A stretch of 12,019 bases of DNA, from positions 1 through 12,019 of the forward strand of contig JANNKX010000312.1 of assembly GCA_031396505.1 (NCBI GenBank). Direction: 5' to 3'. This DNA comes from JAAFHS01 sp031396505 (GTDB taxonomy: Bacteria; Pseudomonadota; Alphaproteobacteria; Rhodobacterales; Rhodobacteraceae). The notes under the pieces are model-generated. The model made no database searches and was not told the origin of the DNA. It was given only the letters and a program-made list of their open reading frames with translations. Within the stretch, counting starts at the first letter, position 1; every line of letters starts with the position of its first letter. The translations under genes were made by a program, and so were the position numbers. This document shows, piece after piece, positions 1 to 6,583 of this stretch.

Positions 1-266
1 GAACTGCGTGCACTTACAATCCAAGCGTCGCCCGCCGCCAACATGGCATCCATCTCGACCTTGTTGTCGAAGTAGTAGGCCAACGCCGCATGAACTTCGG
101 CCAAGCTCAGGTCGTACTCAGCCGCAATCTCGTCGCTCGAGTTGCCCATCCGCTCATGCCAGACCGCGACATCCTCGACGGTAATCCGCCGCCCCGCCAG
201 ACGCGGCTTTCCGCCCGCCGTGTCGGGCGTGATCTCAATATAGCGATCGAGGGATAGGGTAGGCAT
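1..266 (-). CDS. DUF433 domain protein, 3' end cut by window edge
   Basis: Reading leftward from ATG at 266, an open frame of 88 complete codons runs off the window edge. It begins MPTLSLDRYIEI, followed by PRLAGRRITVEDVAVWHERM (about residues 21-40) and then DEIAAEYDLSLAEVHAALAYY (about 45-65). This is the usual DUF433 layout: a short beta N-terminus, the 'G-R-I-V-DV---' segment, and a small helix-turn-helix-like region followed by YY and an acidic helix. DUF433 proteins are small (about 75-110 aa) and many are thought to be antitoxins paired with a PIN-like or DUF5615 toxin encoded just downstream; any such partner would lie beyond the left edge. The start has AAAGAG about 8 nt upstream. 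The protein has no evident role in taurine metabolism and probably marks the end of the tau locus. The family call comes from pattern recognition only. Confidence 0.75.
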   Translation of the reverse strand, partial: MPTLSLDRYIEITPDTAGGKPRLAGRRITVEDVAVWHERMGNSSDEIAAEYDLSLAEVHAALAYYFDNKVEMDAMLAAGDAWIVSARS

Positions 267-403
267 CGCATTCACTCTTTGTTGTGTGTGCCGTTTGGCT
301 CGGCAATGCTGAAGGCTACCACAAATTGTCGTGTAGCCGAGGCTGGTTTCCGAAGTCGATCACGTGCACGGATCTCCTTCCTCATCAGTCTCAACCAGCG
401 CCC
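267..403. other. xsc / DUF433 intergenic region, 137 bp
   Basis: This short gap follows the xsc stop. It holds an imperfect hairpin with arms GGCTAC (314-319) and GTAGCC (333-338), extendable by AC/GT past one bulged base. No T-tract follows it on either strand, so it is a poor intrinsic terminator candidate. It also holds a strong minus-strand Shine-Dalgarno (AGGAG, 374-378) leading into only a very short open frame (316-369). No classical terminator for xsc is visible. Confidence 0.5.
316..369 (-). other. possible micro-ORF or gene remnant after xsc (17 codons)
   Basis: Downstream of xsc on the same strand, a near-ideal ribosome binding site (AGGAG within GGAAGGAGATCC) precedes GTG at 369, with a second in-frame GTG at 363. 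The frame reads (M)HVIDFGNQPRLHDNLW and stops with TAG at 316-318. The signal is far stronger than such a short frame warrants. It could be the 5' stub of a gene that once followed xsc and was lost by rearrangement, a small peptide, or chance. No family is recognised. Confidence 0.25.
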
Positions 404-2179
404 CTAAACCACCTTCTGCGGGCGCATGTCGGCGCGGTCGATGCCGGCGACTTGCACGGGTTTCTTCATGGCGTCGCGGCGGAACGGCTCGCCGAGTTCC
501 TGATTGATCATCGCCTCGATCAGCGTGGTTTTCCCCGCCATCTGATCCGCGATTGCCTGCGTCAACGCCCCCCGCAGTTCCTCCATCGTGCGCGCCACCA
601 CGCCCTGCAATCCACAGGCCCGCGCGATGCCTGCGTAAGACACGCCCTGATCCAGTTCGGTGCCCACGAAATTATCATCATACCACAACGTCGAATTGCG
701 CTTTTCCGCGCCCCACTGATAATTGCGGAACACCACCATCGTGATCGCCGGCCATTCCGCCCGCCCGATCGCCGTCAGCTCTGTCACCGCGATGCCAAAC
801 GCCCCGTCGCCCGAAAAGCCCACCACCGGCACGTCCGGGCAACCGATCTTGGCCCCCACCACCGATGGCAGCCCATAACCGCAGGGCCCGAACAACCCCG
901 GCGCCAGATATTTGCGCCCCGCCTCGAACGTCGGATAGGCGTTCCCGATCGCACAGTTATTCCCGATATCGGATGAGATGATCGCATCCGTCGGCAGCGC
1001 GCTTTGAATCGCCCGCCACGCCATACGTGGGCTCATCCAGTCCGGTTTTGCCGCCCTTGCCCGGCTGTTCCAGCTGGTGCCGGGATCATCCTCTTCATGG
1101 TCCATGCTGGTCAGGGCCTGCGCCCAGGCCGATTTCGTCTGTGCGATGGTTGCCTTGCGTTCCGCCCGCGCATGGTTACCGGCGGTAGGGGCAAGCTGCG
1201 CCAAAACCGCCTCGGCGACCTTTTTTGCGTCGCCGACAATGCCAACTGTCACCTTCTTGGTCAGCCCGATCCGGTCCGGGTTGATATCGACTTGGATGAT
1301 CCTGGCCGCTTTCGGCCAATAGTCCAGCGCGTATCCCGGAAGCGTTGAAAACGGATTCAGCCGGGTACCCAAACACAATACCACATCCGCCCGCGAAATC
1401 AATTCCATTGCCGCTTTCGACCCATTATACCCCAGCGGCCCCGCAAACAGCGGATGGCTGCCCGGAAAGGCATCATTGTGCTGATAGCCCACGCAGACGG
1501 GTGCCGCCAGCCGTTCGGCCAAGGCCATGCTCGCCGGAATAGCCCCCGCCAGCACCACGCCTGCGCCATTCAGGATCACGGGAAATTTCGCCCCCGACAG
1601 CAGGTCCGCCGCTGCCTTGACCGCCTCCGCGCCGCCCGAAGGCCGCTCAAATTCCACCACCGCGGGCAGGTCGATATCAATCACCTGCGTCCAGTAATCG
1701 CGCGGCATGTTGATCTGCACCGGGGCCGACAGCCGTTTCGCGTTCAGGATGCAACGGTTCAGTACCTCCGCCACGCGGGACGGATCGCGCACTTCTTCCT
1801 GATAGGCCACCATATCGGCAAACAGCGCCATCTGTTCGACTTCCTGAAAGCCGCCCATCCCGATGGTCTTGTTCGCCGCCTGCGGTGTGACCAGCAACAA
1901 GGGCGTGTGGTTCCAATACGCCGTTTTTACCGCCGTCACGAAATTCGTGATCCCCGGCCCGTTCTGCGCGATCATCATGCAGATCTTGCCCGTGGCACGG
2001 GTATAGCCGTCTGCCATCATCCCGCCAGACCCTTCATGCGCGCAGTCCCAGAACGTGATCCCCGCCTTGGGGAACAAATCCGAAATTGGCATGAACGCCG
2101 ATCCGATGATGCCGAACGCATGTTCAATCCCGTGCCGCTGCAGCACCTTTACAAAGGCTTCTTCCGTGGTCATGCGCAT
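404..2179 (-). CDS. xsc: Sulfoacetaldehyde acetyltransferase (Xsc)
   Basis: This cytoplasmic ThDP enzyme converts sulfoacetaldehyde and phosphate into acetyl phosphate and sulfite, the desulfonation step of taurine dissimilation. The 591-aa length fits the Xsc family. The N-terminal pyrimidine-binding domain carries the catalytic glutamate in CAHEGSGGMMADGYTRATG (E49), followed by AQNGPGITNF (71-80). The central domain (about 185-330) is of the TPP-enzyme M type. The C-terminal pyrophosphate domain has GDG at 457-459 and N486, the GDG-x(26)-N ThDP/metal motif, and ends in a conserved-looking NQELGEPFRRDAM. The start is the first of two close ATGs: AGGAG (2187-2191) lies 7 nt upstream of ATG 2179 but 13 nt from ATG 2173. 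It lies 74 nt downstream of tauR, and a TauR-type operator and promoter-like pair fill that gap, so it probably has its own taurine-inducible promoter. The stop is TAG. Related ThDP enzymes (acetolactate synthase, oxalyl-CoA decarboxylase) are less likely given the tpa/tau context and the distinct N-terminus. Confidence 0.96.
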   Translation of the reverse strand: MRMTTEEAFVKVLQRHGIEHAFGIIGSAFMPISDLFPKAGITFWDCAHEGSGGMMADGYTRATGKICMMIAQNGPGITNFVTAVKTAYWNHTPLLLVTPQAANKTIGMGGFQEVEQMALFADMVAYQEEVRDPSRVAEVLNRCILNAKRLSAPVQINMPRDYWTQVIDIDLPAVVEFERPSGGAEAVKAAADLLSGAKFPVILNGAGVVLAGAIPASMALAERLAAPVCVGYQHNDAFPGSHPLFAGPLGYNGSKAAMELISRADVVLCLGTRLNPFSTLPGYALDYWPKAARIIQVDINPDRIGLTKKVTVGIVGDAKKVAEAVLAQLAPTAGNHARAERKATIAQTKSAWAQALTSMDHEEDDPGTSWNSRARAAKPDWMSPRMAWRAIQSALPTDAIISSDIGNNCAIGNAYPTFEAGRKYLAPGLFGPCGYGLPSVVGAKIGCPDVPVVGFSGDGAFGIAVTELTAIGRAEWPAITMVVFRNYQWGAEKRNSTLWYDDNFVGTELDQGVSYAGIARACGLQGVVARTMEELRGALTQAIADQMAGKTTLIEAMINQELGEPFRRDAMKKPVQVAGIDRADMRPQKVV

Positions 2180-2204
2180 GGCCGCTCTCCTGTGATCTGC
2201 CCCC

Positions 2205-2234
2205 TTTTACCCGCCCCGCCCAAGCGCGCCGTAG
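2205..2234 (-). promoter_or_regulatory. putative xsc promoter
   Basis: Read on the minus strand, CTACGG (2234-2229), the tail of the operator-proximal half-site, is followed by 18 nt and then GTAAAA (2210-2205). The -35 and -10 are both poor, as expected for an activator-dependent promoter. The tpa operator has the same geometry (CTAAGG, 18 nt, GATTAT). A start about 7 nt past the -10 would leave a short leader before the SD at 2187-2191. The call is inferred from geometry; no mapped transcription start exists here. Confidence 0.4.
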
Positions 2235-2263
2235 GGCCAGAAGCAGCGGCCCGTTAGGTCCAA
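2231..2263 (-). promoter_or_regulatory. TauR-type operator upstream of xsc
   Basis: Two direct half-sites on the minus strand, TTGGACCTAA (2263-2254) and CTGGCCCTAC (2240-2231), are separated by 13 nt. The arrangement (first half GGACYTA, second half GGCCCTA, 23 bp start to start) recurs at tpa and tauR. The distal half-site overlaps the tauR stop codon (TAA at 2254-2256), so it is partly embedded in coding sequence. Its orientation relative to xsc is the same as that of the tpa copy relative to tpa, which suggests activation. Confidence 0.65.
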
Positions 2264-3720
2264 CGCCCGATCGCCTGCGCAATCAGCCCCACCCCTTCGG
2301 CAATGCGCGGGGCGCTGATGCTGGAATAGGCAAGGCGGTAATGGTCATGCCGCGGGCGAGCGGGATCAAAGAACGCGCGTCCCGCCTCGATCAGCACGCC
2401 ATCCGCCTGCAACGCGGTGGCCAGCCGTTCGGTATCCACGCCCTCTGGCGCGCGCATCCAGAATGAAGATCCGCCAAACCCGCCCTGCCCTGCCACCGTC
2501 AATCCATGCGCGCGGATCGCCTCATCCATCACCAGACGCCGCCGCTTGAACGCCTGCTTCATGCGGTTGATCAGCGCATCATAGTGACCGAGCGACAGGA
2601 AATACGCCACGGTGCGCTGAATATGCCCCGGCGGATGGCGCAGCACCTGCGCCCGCAAGGCCCGCGCCTCGCGGATGAAACTTTCAGGCGCCACGATGTA
2701 GCCCAGCCGCAACCCCGGAAACAGCGATTTGGAAAACGATCCGACGTGGATCACCCGCCCCTCGCTGTCCAATGATTTCAGCGACGGTGCCACGGGCCGC
2801 AAAAAGCCCATCTCGAATTCATAGTCATCCTCGACGATGATGAAATCCTGTCGCTTGGCCGCCGACAGCAACCGCATCCGCCGTTCCAGCGGCATCGTCG
2901 CATTCGTCGGGCAATGGTGGCTGGCGGTGGTGAACACCACATCTGCACCGGATGGCAGCGCCTCGGGCGGCAAACCACCTTCATCCACGTCCACCGATGT
3001 CATCTGCGCGCCGGTCTGTGTCAGCATCGCCCGCAGGGCCGGATAGCCCGGATTTTCCATCACCGCATGCCGCCCCGGCTGCAGCAACACCTGCGCTGAC
3101 AGCCACAGCGCATTCTGCGCCCCCATCGTCAGCAGCACCTCATCCGGGCGTGCGTCAATCCCCCGGCGCGGCAGGATGCCACGCAGAATGTATTCAATCA
3201 GCAACGGATCATCGCGTTCGTAGTAATCGCTGGTCAGCGTTTCAAAGTCACGCTTGCCCAATGCGCGCAGCGCGCATTGCCGCCAGTTCTGATGGTCAAA
3301 CAGCGTCACATCCGCCTGCCCGTAGATGAACGGAAACGCATAGCGCGCCCAGTCATCGGGTTTGACCACACGGTCAGCCTTGCTGAACCGCGCCGCCGTC
3401 AGGGCGGTGAAATCCACCGTGGGCGCTGGCCGCGCCGTCAGACGCCGCATATCGGGCTGCACGGGCGCGGTATCGGAGACGAAATACCCCGACCGCCCCC
3501 GCGATGTCAGATAATCCGATGACACAAGGTCGGTGTAGGCCAGCGTCACCGTGATCCTGCTGATGCCCAGATGATCCGCCAGCCCGCGCGATGACGGCAG
3601 CCGTTCACCCGCCCGAAACCGCCCCGATACGATGCCTTCGGCCACCAGTTGCCGGATGCGTTGTTGCAAGGTGCCATTGGCGGCGGGCGGCAGGAAAAAG
3701 CTTTCGACAGGGATCGCCAT
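2254..3720 (-). CDS. tauR: TauR, MocR-family (GntR-type HTH + aminotransferase-like) regulator
   Basis: This 488-aa regulator has the MocR/GabR fusion architecture. Residues about 15-83 form a GntR winged helix-turn-helix (GRFRAGERLPSSRGLADHLG, then SRITVTLAYTDLVSSDYL and SRGRSGYFV). A linker follows, then a fold-type-I aminotransferase-like domain from about residue 120 to the end. That domain keeps the PLP lysine (K331 in GSFSKSLFPGLRLGY), the aspartate region of VEDDYEFE (297-303) and an HHCPTNATMP substrate-side motif, so PLP binding is expected. The position between tpa and xsc identifies it as TauR, the taurine-responsive activator; PLP-taurine chemistry as inducer sensing is known for MocR proteins as a type and is inferred here. 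ATG 3720 gives the normal N-terminus. Only a weak AGG lies before it, and this lies inside an operator copy, which implies autorepression. The gene is separated from tpa by 213 bp containing a terminator. Confidence 0.92.
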   Translation of the reverse strand: MAIPVESFFLPPAANGTLQQRIRQLVAEGIVSGRFRAGERLPSSRGLADHLGISRITVTLAYTDLVSSDYLTSRGRSGYFVSDTAPVQPDMRRLTARPAPTVDFTALTAARFSKADRVVKPDDWARYAFPFIYGQADVTLFDHQNWRQCALRALGKRDFETLTSDYYERDDPLLIEYILRGILPRRGIDARPDEVLLTMGAQNALWLSAQVLLQPGRHAVMENPGYPALRAMLTQTGAQMTSVDVDEGGLPPEALPSGADVVFTTASHHCPTNATMPLERRMRLLSAAKRQDFIIVEDDYEFEMGFLRPVAPSLKSLDSEGRVIHVGSFSKSLFPGLRLGYIVAPESFIREARALRAQVLRHPPGHIQRTVAYFLSLGHYDALINRMKQAFKRRRLVMDEAIRAHGLTVAGQGGFGGSSFWMRAPEGVDTERLATALQADGVLIEAGRAFFDPARPRHDHYRLAYSSISAPRIAEGVGLIAQAIGRWT

Positions 3721-3721
3721 A

Positions 3722-3754
3722 CTGGACCTAACGGGGCAAGGACACTGGCCCTAT
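3722..3754 (+). promoter_or_regulatory. TauR-type operator at the tauR start codon
   Basis: Read on the plus strand, the half-sites are CTGGACCTAA (3722-3731) and CTGGCCCTAT (3745-3754), again with a 13-nt spacer. The first half-site begins 2 nt from the tauR ATG (3720) and covers its weak Shine-Dalgarno. The pair points away from tauR, opposite to the orientation of the tpa and xsc copies relative to their genes. That placement suits a roadblock or promoter-occluding autorepression site rather than activation, as is common in MocR regulators. The function is inferred; the sequence match is direct. Confidence 0.65.
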
Positions 3755-3791
3755 CAGATACCCCGCGCGGGTCGCGGTCAAGCACCCGGTC

Positions 3792-3822
3792 CGGTAGGAT
3801 GGGCAATGTGCCCATCCCACCG
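3792..3822. repeat. REP-like palindrome (GGATGGGC / GCCCATCC hairpin)
   Basis: A near-perfect inverted repeat: CGGTAGGATGGGC (3792-3804), loop AATGT, GCCCATCCCACCG (3810-3822), with one A/C mismatch in 13 pairs. No T-tract follows on the minus strand, so it is not a standard terminator. It resembles the widespread 'GGTGGGCAATGCCCACC' type of extragenic palindrome found in many bacterial genomes (from memory, not checked). In a tauR transcript starting upstream it would form a stable leader stem. Confidence 0.6.
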
Positions 3823-3892
3823 TGATCCAAAGAAGTTTACAATGTCTTAAAACACGTCGAAAAACATGACACGGACCGTTGATATTAAAGGG

Positions 3893-3926
3893 AAAACCCG
3901 AAAATTGACAGCCGTCAACTTCCGGA
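3893..3926 (-). terminator. intrinsic terminator of tpa
   Basis: On the minus strand, 7 nt after the tpa stop codon (3934-3936), a 13-nt arm TCCGGAAGTTGAC (3926-3914) and GTCAATTTTCGGG (3909-3897) pair around the tetraloop GGCT, with three G-T wobbles. TTTTCCCTTT follows directly. The core TTGAC/GTCAA is perfect. It is a moderately strong Rho-independent terminator that should separate tpa from tauR. Confidence 0.7.
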
Positions 3927-3933
3927 CATTCCG

Positions 3934-5307
3934 TCAGCCAAACACCCGTCCCAGTGCCGCATCAATCGCATCCGTGATCTGGTCGATATCATCCGGCGTC
4001 GCAATCAGCGCAGGCGACAGGCACAGCGTGTTGTTGAACCCCGGCACGCTGCGGTTCGTCGCCCCGATGATCACGCCCTGCGCCATGCAATCGGCCACCA
4101 CCGCCTGCACCTTCTTCTCGTCCGCAGGCTCCTTCGTGCCCCGGTCCGCCACCAGTTCCGCCCCGCAGAACAACCCCTTGCCGCGCACATCCCCGATGAC
4201 GCGGTGCTTGTCCATCAGCGCATGCAGGTTGCCCATCAGCCGGTCGCCCATCGCCAGCGTGTTGGCCAGCAGCCCTTCATCCTCGATGATGCGCATATTC
4301 TCGATTGCCGCCGCCGGGCCACCCGTGCAGCCGCCAAAGGTGCTGATATCGCGGAAATAACTCATCGGATCGGATGGATCATCCTTGAACATGTCGAACA
4401 CGGCTTCCGTCGTCACCGTGCAGGCAATCGCCGCATAGCCCGAGGCCACGCCCTTCGCCATCGTCACGAAATCGGGCTTGATCCCGTAATGCTGATAACC
4501 AAACCAGGTGCCCGTGCGGCCCACGCCGCAGACCACTTCATCGATATGCAGCAGGATGTCGTACTGCGTGCAAATCTCCTGCACCCGCTCCCAGTATCCT
4601 GCCGGTGGCACGATCACGCCGCCCCCTGCCGTCACCGGTTCCAGCACCAGACAGCCGACCGTATCGGCCCCTTCGCGCAGGATCACCTCTTCAATCGCGT
4701 TCGCGGCCCGCACCCCGTAATCCGCCCCGTCCCACTGCGCGCGGTATTCAAGGCAATGGGGCACCATCACGAAACCATCCGGGAACGGCCCGTATTGCAT
4801 GTTGCGCTGAAACTGCCCGCCCGCTGCAAGGTTCGCAATTGTCGTGCCATGGTAATCGCGCTCGCGGTACAGGATCTTGTTTTTCTTGCCCGCGTGGTGG
4901 CGGTGCGAAATCTGGCGCACCATCTTATACACCTTCTCATTCGCCTCCGAGCCCGAGTTGTTATAGTACACCCGGCTCAGGCCCGGCATCTTTTCGATCA
5001 GGCGCTTGGCAAAGATCGCGCCCGGCACCGTGCCCGCAGCACCCGCGAAATAGTTCATCCGCAGCAATTGGTCGCGCACCGCATTGGCGATGCTTTCGCG
5101 CCCATAGCCCACATTCACCGTCCAGACCGCACCCGACACCGCATCCAGATGCTCTTTGCCCTTGGCATCCCAGACCCGCATCCCCTTGCCCTCGACAATC
5201 ACGCGGGGATCAACGGTTTCATATTGCTTGTGCTGGCTCAGGTGATGCCAGACATGCGCGCGGTCTGCCTCGACCACCGCAGAAATATCATTGGCCATGC
5301 CGTCCAT
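3934..5307 (-). CDS. tpa: Taurine:pyruvate aminotransferase (Tpa)
   Basis: This 457-aa class III (omega) aminotransferase uses PLP to transfer the amino group of taurine to pyruvate, giving L-alanine and sulfoacetaldehyde for Xsc. Visible features are the N-terminal HVWHHLSQHKQYE segment typical of Tpa, DAVSGAVWTVNVGYG (55-69), YYNNSGSEANE (114-124), the phosphate/ring region YRERDYHGTT (147-156), the PLP-ring aspartate in LLHIDEVVCGVGRTG (D256) and the Schiff-base lysine in MAKGVASGY (K285). The full length matches the family. ATG 5307 is preferred over ATG 5298: AAGGA (5322-5318) lies 10 nt from the former and 19 from the latter, with a run of seven C between. An operator and promoter-like pair lie 92 nt upstream and a terminator follows, so it is probably a monocistronic, taurine-induced transcript. 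Other class III transaminases cannot be excluded by motif alone, but the xsc/tauR/tauABC context decides it. Confidence 0.95.
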   Translation of the reverse strand: MDGMANDISAVVEADRAHVWHHLSQHKQYETVDPRVIVEGKGMRVWDAKGKEHLDAVSGAVWTVNVGYGRESIANAVRDQLLRMNYFAGAAGTVPGAIFAKRLIEKMPGLSRVYYNNSGSEANEKVYKMVRQISHRHHAGKKNKILYRERDYHGTTIANLAAGGQFQRNMQYGPFPDGFVMVPHCLEYRAQWDGADYGVRAANAIEEVILREGADTVGCLVLEPVTAGGGVIVPPAGYWERVQEICTQYDILLHIDEVVCGVGRTGTWFGYQHYGIKPDFVTMAKGVASGYAAIACTVTTEAVFDMFKDDPSDPMSYFRDISTFGGCTGGPAAAIENMRIIEDEGLLANTLAMGDRLMGNLHALMDKHRVIGDVRGKGLFCGAELVADRGTKEPADEKKVQAVVADCMAQGVIIGATNRSVPGFNNTLCLSPALIATPDDIDQITDAIDAALGRVFG

Positions 5308-5373
5308 CGGGGGGGTGTCCTTTCGGTTTCATCGCATTGCCCGGTTTGCGGGCGATGTTGCGCAGTCACGCTG

Positions 5374-5403
5374 ATAATCCCAGAATGTCGCATATCGCCT
5401 TAG
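5374..5403 (-). promoter_or_regulatory. putative tpa promoter
   Basis: On the minus strand, CTAAGG (5403-5398), overlapping the proximal operator half-site, is followed by 18 nt and then GATTAT (5379-5374), a fair -10. The weak -35 under the operator and the identical spacing at xsc fit class II-like activation by TauR. The leader to the tpa ATG would be about 60 nt. This is inferred from sequence geometry only. Confidence 0.45.
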
Positions 5404-5432
5404 GGCCAGCAAGCGGGCTGTGATAAGTCCAG
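5400..5432 (-). promoter_or_regulatory. TauR-type operator upstream of tpa
   Basis: On the minus strand, CTGGACTTAT (5432-5423), a 13-nt spacer, then CTGGCCCTAA (5409-5400). The consensus matches the direct repeats CTGGAC(C/T)TAA that I recall being described for TauR at the tpa promoter of Rhodobacter capsulatus (memory, not verified). It sits in the middle of the divergent tpa/tauA region, 92 nt from tpa and 144 nt from tauA, so it may also influence tauABC. No second pair closer to tauA was found. Confidence 0.7.
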
Positions 5433-5576
5433 CGAAGGAATCGTTTGGCCGAATGCAAGGCGCACGAAAAGACTGGCAACGCTGCGATGATCGCGCCACA
5501 CTTGGCCGCGACGACCCGACAAAACACCGCTCGACGCCGGAATACCGGCGCGACCCAACACCGGAGGATGAACCCA

Positions 5577-6575
5577 ATGACGTCCCGTAACCTGCTGCGC
5601 GGTGCTGTTGCCGCCCTTGCCCTGCTGTCGGCCTCACCTGCGCTGGCACAGGAAGAAATCACCGTCGGCTATTTCCTTGAATGGCCGATGCCCTTTCAGT
5701 TCGCCAAAGTGAACGGCACCTATGACGAAGCGATGGGCGTCAAGGTCAACTGGCGCGCCTTTGATACCGGCACCGCGATGAGTGCGGCCATGGCCTCCGG
5801 TGATGTGCAGATCTCGGTCAGCCAGGGTGTGCCGCCCTTCGTGGTCGCCACCTCGGCCGGGCAGGACATCCAGACCATCGATGTCGCCGTCAGCTATGCC
5901 GACAATGACAACTGCGTCGTGCGCACCGATCTGGAAATCACCAAGGACAATGCCGCCGAACTGGCAGGCAAAAAGGTGGCTGTGCCGCTGGGCACCGCCG
6001 CGCATTACGGTTTCCTGCGCCAGATGACCCATTTTGGCGTTGATCTGGCCAGCCTTGAGATTGTGGACATGGCCCCGCCGGACGGTGCCGCCGCGATCCA
6101 GCAGGGCGCGGTTGACATGGCCTGCGGCTGGGGCGGGGCGCTGCGCCGGATGAAAGAGGCAGGCAACGTGCTGCTGACGGGGGCCGAGAAAGAAGAGCTT
6201 GGTATCCTCGTGTTCGACGTTACCTCAGCCTCGGCATCCTTTGTGGCCGAAAACCCCGATCTGGTGGCACAATTCCTGAAAGTAACGGCTGACGCCAATG
6301 CGGCCTGGAACGAAGGGTCGGCCCAGGCCGAAATGCTGCCCGTCATCGCACAGGACGCAGGGATGGACGAGGCCGCGACGGCCGAAACCATGGCCACCTT
6401 CATTTTCCCCTCGGTCGAGGATCAGATGGGTGCGAAATGGCTGGGCGGCGGCGCACAAGAGTTCATGAAGGGCGTCGCCGAGGTGTTTGTGACGGCAGGA
6501 TCAATCCCCGCCGCCCTGCCCGACTATGCACCACAGGTCAACATCGGCCCATTGGCGGCGGCAAGCGGCCTTTGA
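5577..6575 (+). CDS. tauA: Taurine ABC transporter, periplasmic binding protein TauA
   Basis: This 332-aa NitT/TauT-type solute-binding protein captures taurine in the periplasm and delivers it to TauBC. Residues 1-24 form a Sec signal peptide: SRNLLR positive N-region, AVAALALLSA hydrophobic core, and ALA just before QEE as the signal peptidase I site. The mature protein starts QEEITVGYFLEWPMPFQFAK, the usual beta-strand/ligand-loop opening of the family. It continues with VSQGVPPFVVATSAGQDI (about residues 82-99), the hinge AGKKVAVPLGTAAHYGFL and AIQQGAVDMACGWGGAL. The start is ATG 5577, 9 nt from GGAGG. The ATG at 5568 directly abuts that SD, and an upstream in-frame TTG at 5445 would spoil the signal peptide. 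It is the first gene of the tauABC-oxidoreductase operon. A related sulfonate binder (SsuA) is the main alternative. Confidence 0.94.
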   Translation: MTSRNLLRGAVAALALLSASPALAQEEITVGYFLEWPMPFQFAKVNGTYDEAMGVKVNWRAFDTGTAMSAAMASGDVQISVSQGVPPFVVATSAGQDIQTIDVAVSYADNDNCVVRTDLEITKDNAAELAGKKVAVPLGTAAHYGFLRQMTHFGVDLASLEIVDMAPPDGAAAIQQGAVDMACGWGGALRRMKEAGNVLLTGAEKEELGILVFDVTSASASFVAENPDLVAQFLKVTADANAAWNEGSAQAEMLPVIAQDAGMDEAATAETMATFIFPSVEDQMGAKWLGGGAQEFMKGVAEVFVTAGSIPAALPDYAPQVNIGPLAAASGL

Positions 6576-6583
6576 TTGCCTTG

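Larger units (their letters stand above)
3721..3933. other. tpa / tauR intergenic region, 213 bp
   Basis: From the tauR side to the tpa side it contains the TauR-type operator (3722-3754), a REP-like hairpin (3792-3822), an AT-richer stretch (about 3830-3890) that probably holds the tauR promoter, and the tpa terminator (3893-3926). No convincing -35/-10 pair for tauR could be picked by eye. No ORF is credible here. Confidence 0.6.
5308..5576. other. divergent tpa / tauA control region, 269 bp
   Basis: It contains the tpa leader (with a seven-G run at 5309-5315 on the plus strand), the tpa promoter/operator, and the tauA leader. The tauA leader has a small perfect hairpin, CGCCGG (5535-5540) AATA CCGGCG (5545-5550), and the SD GGAGG (5563-5567). 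No clear -35/-10 for tauA could be identified by eye. Confidence 0.6.

Noticed and set aside
2250..3735. A 13-bp inverted repeat (CCCGTTAGGTCCA / TGGACCTAACGGG) exactly flanking tauR, which at first looked like ends of a mobile unit.
   Set aside because: It is better explained by the two TauR-type operators, whose half-sites lie in opposite orientation on either side of tauR. There is no transposase and no target duplication.
4204..5403. A 399-codon plus-strand open frame opposite tpa, and similar long frames opposite xsc (1454-2257) and within tauB/tauC.
   Set aside because: These are mirror frames produced by high-GC codon use of the real genes. They are rich in R, H and P, show no family motif, and lie wholly over well-supported genes.
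5445..5576. Upstream extension of tauA to a TTG start at 5445.
   Set aside because: The extension is R/T/H-rich, would bury the signal peptide 44 residues in, and has no SD; GGAGG sits 9 nt before ATG 5577.
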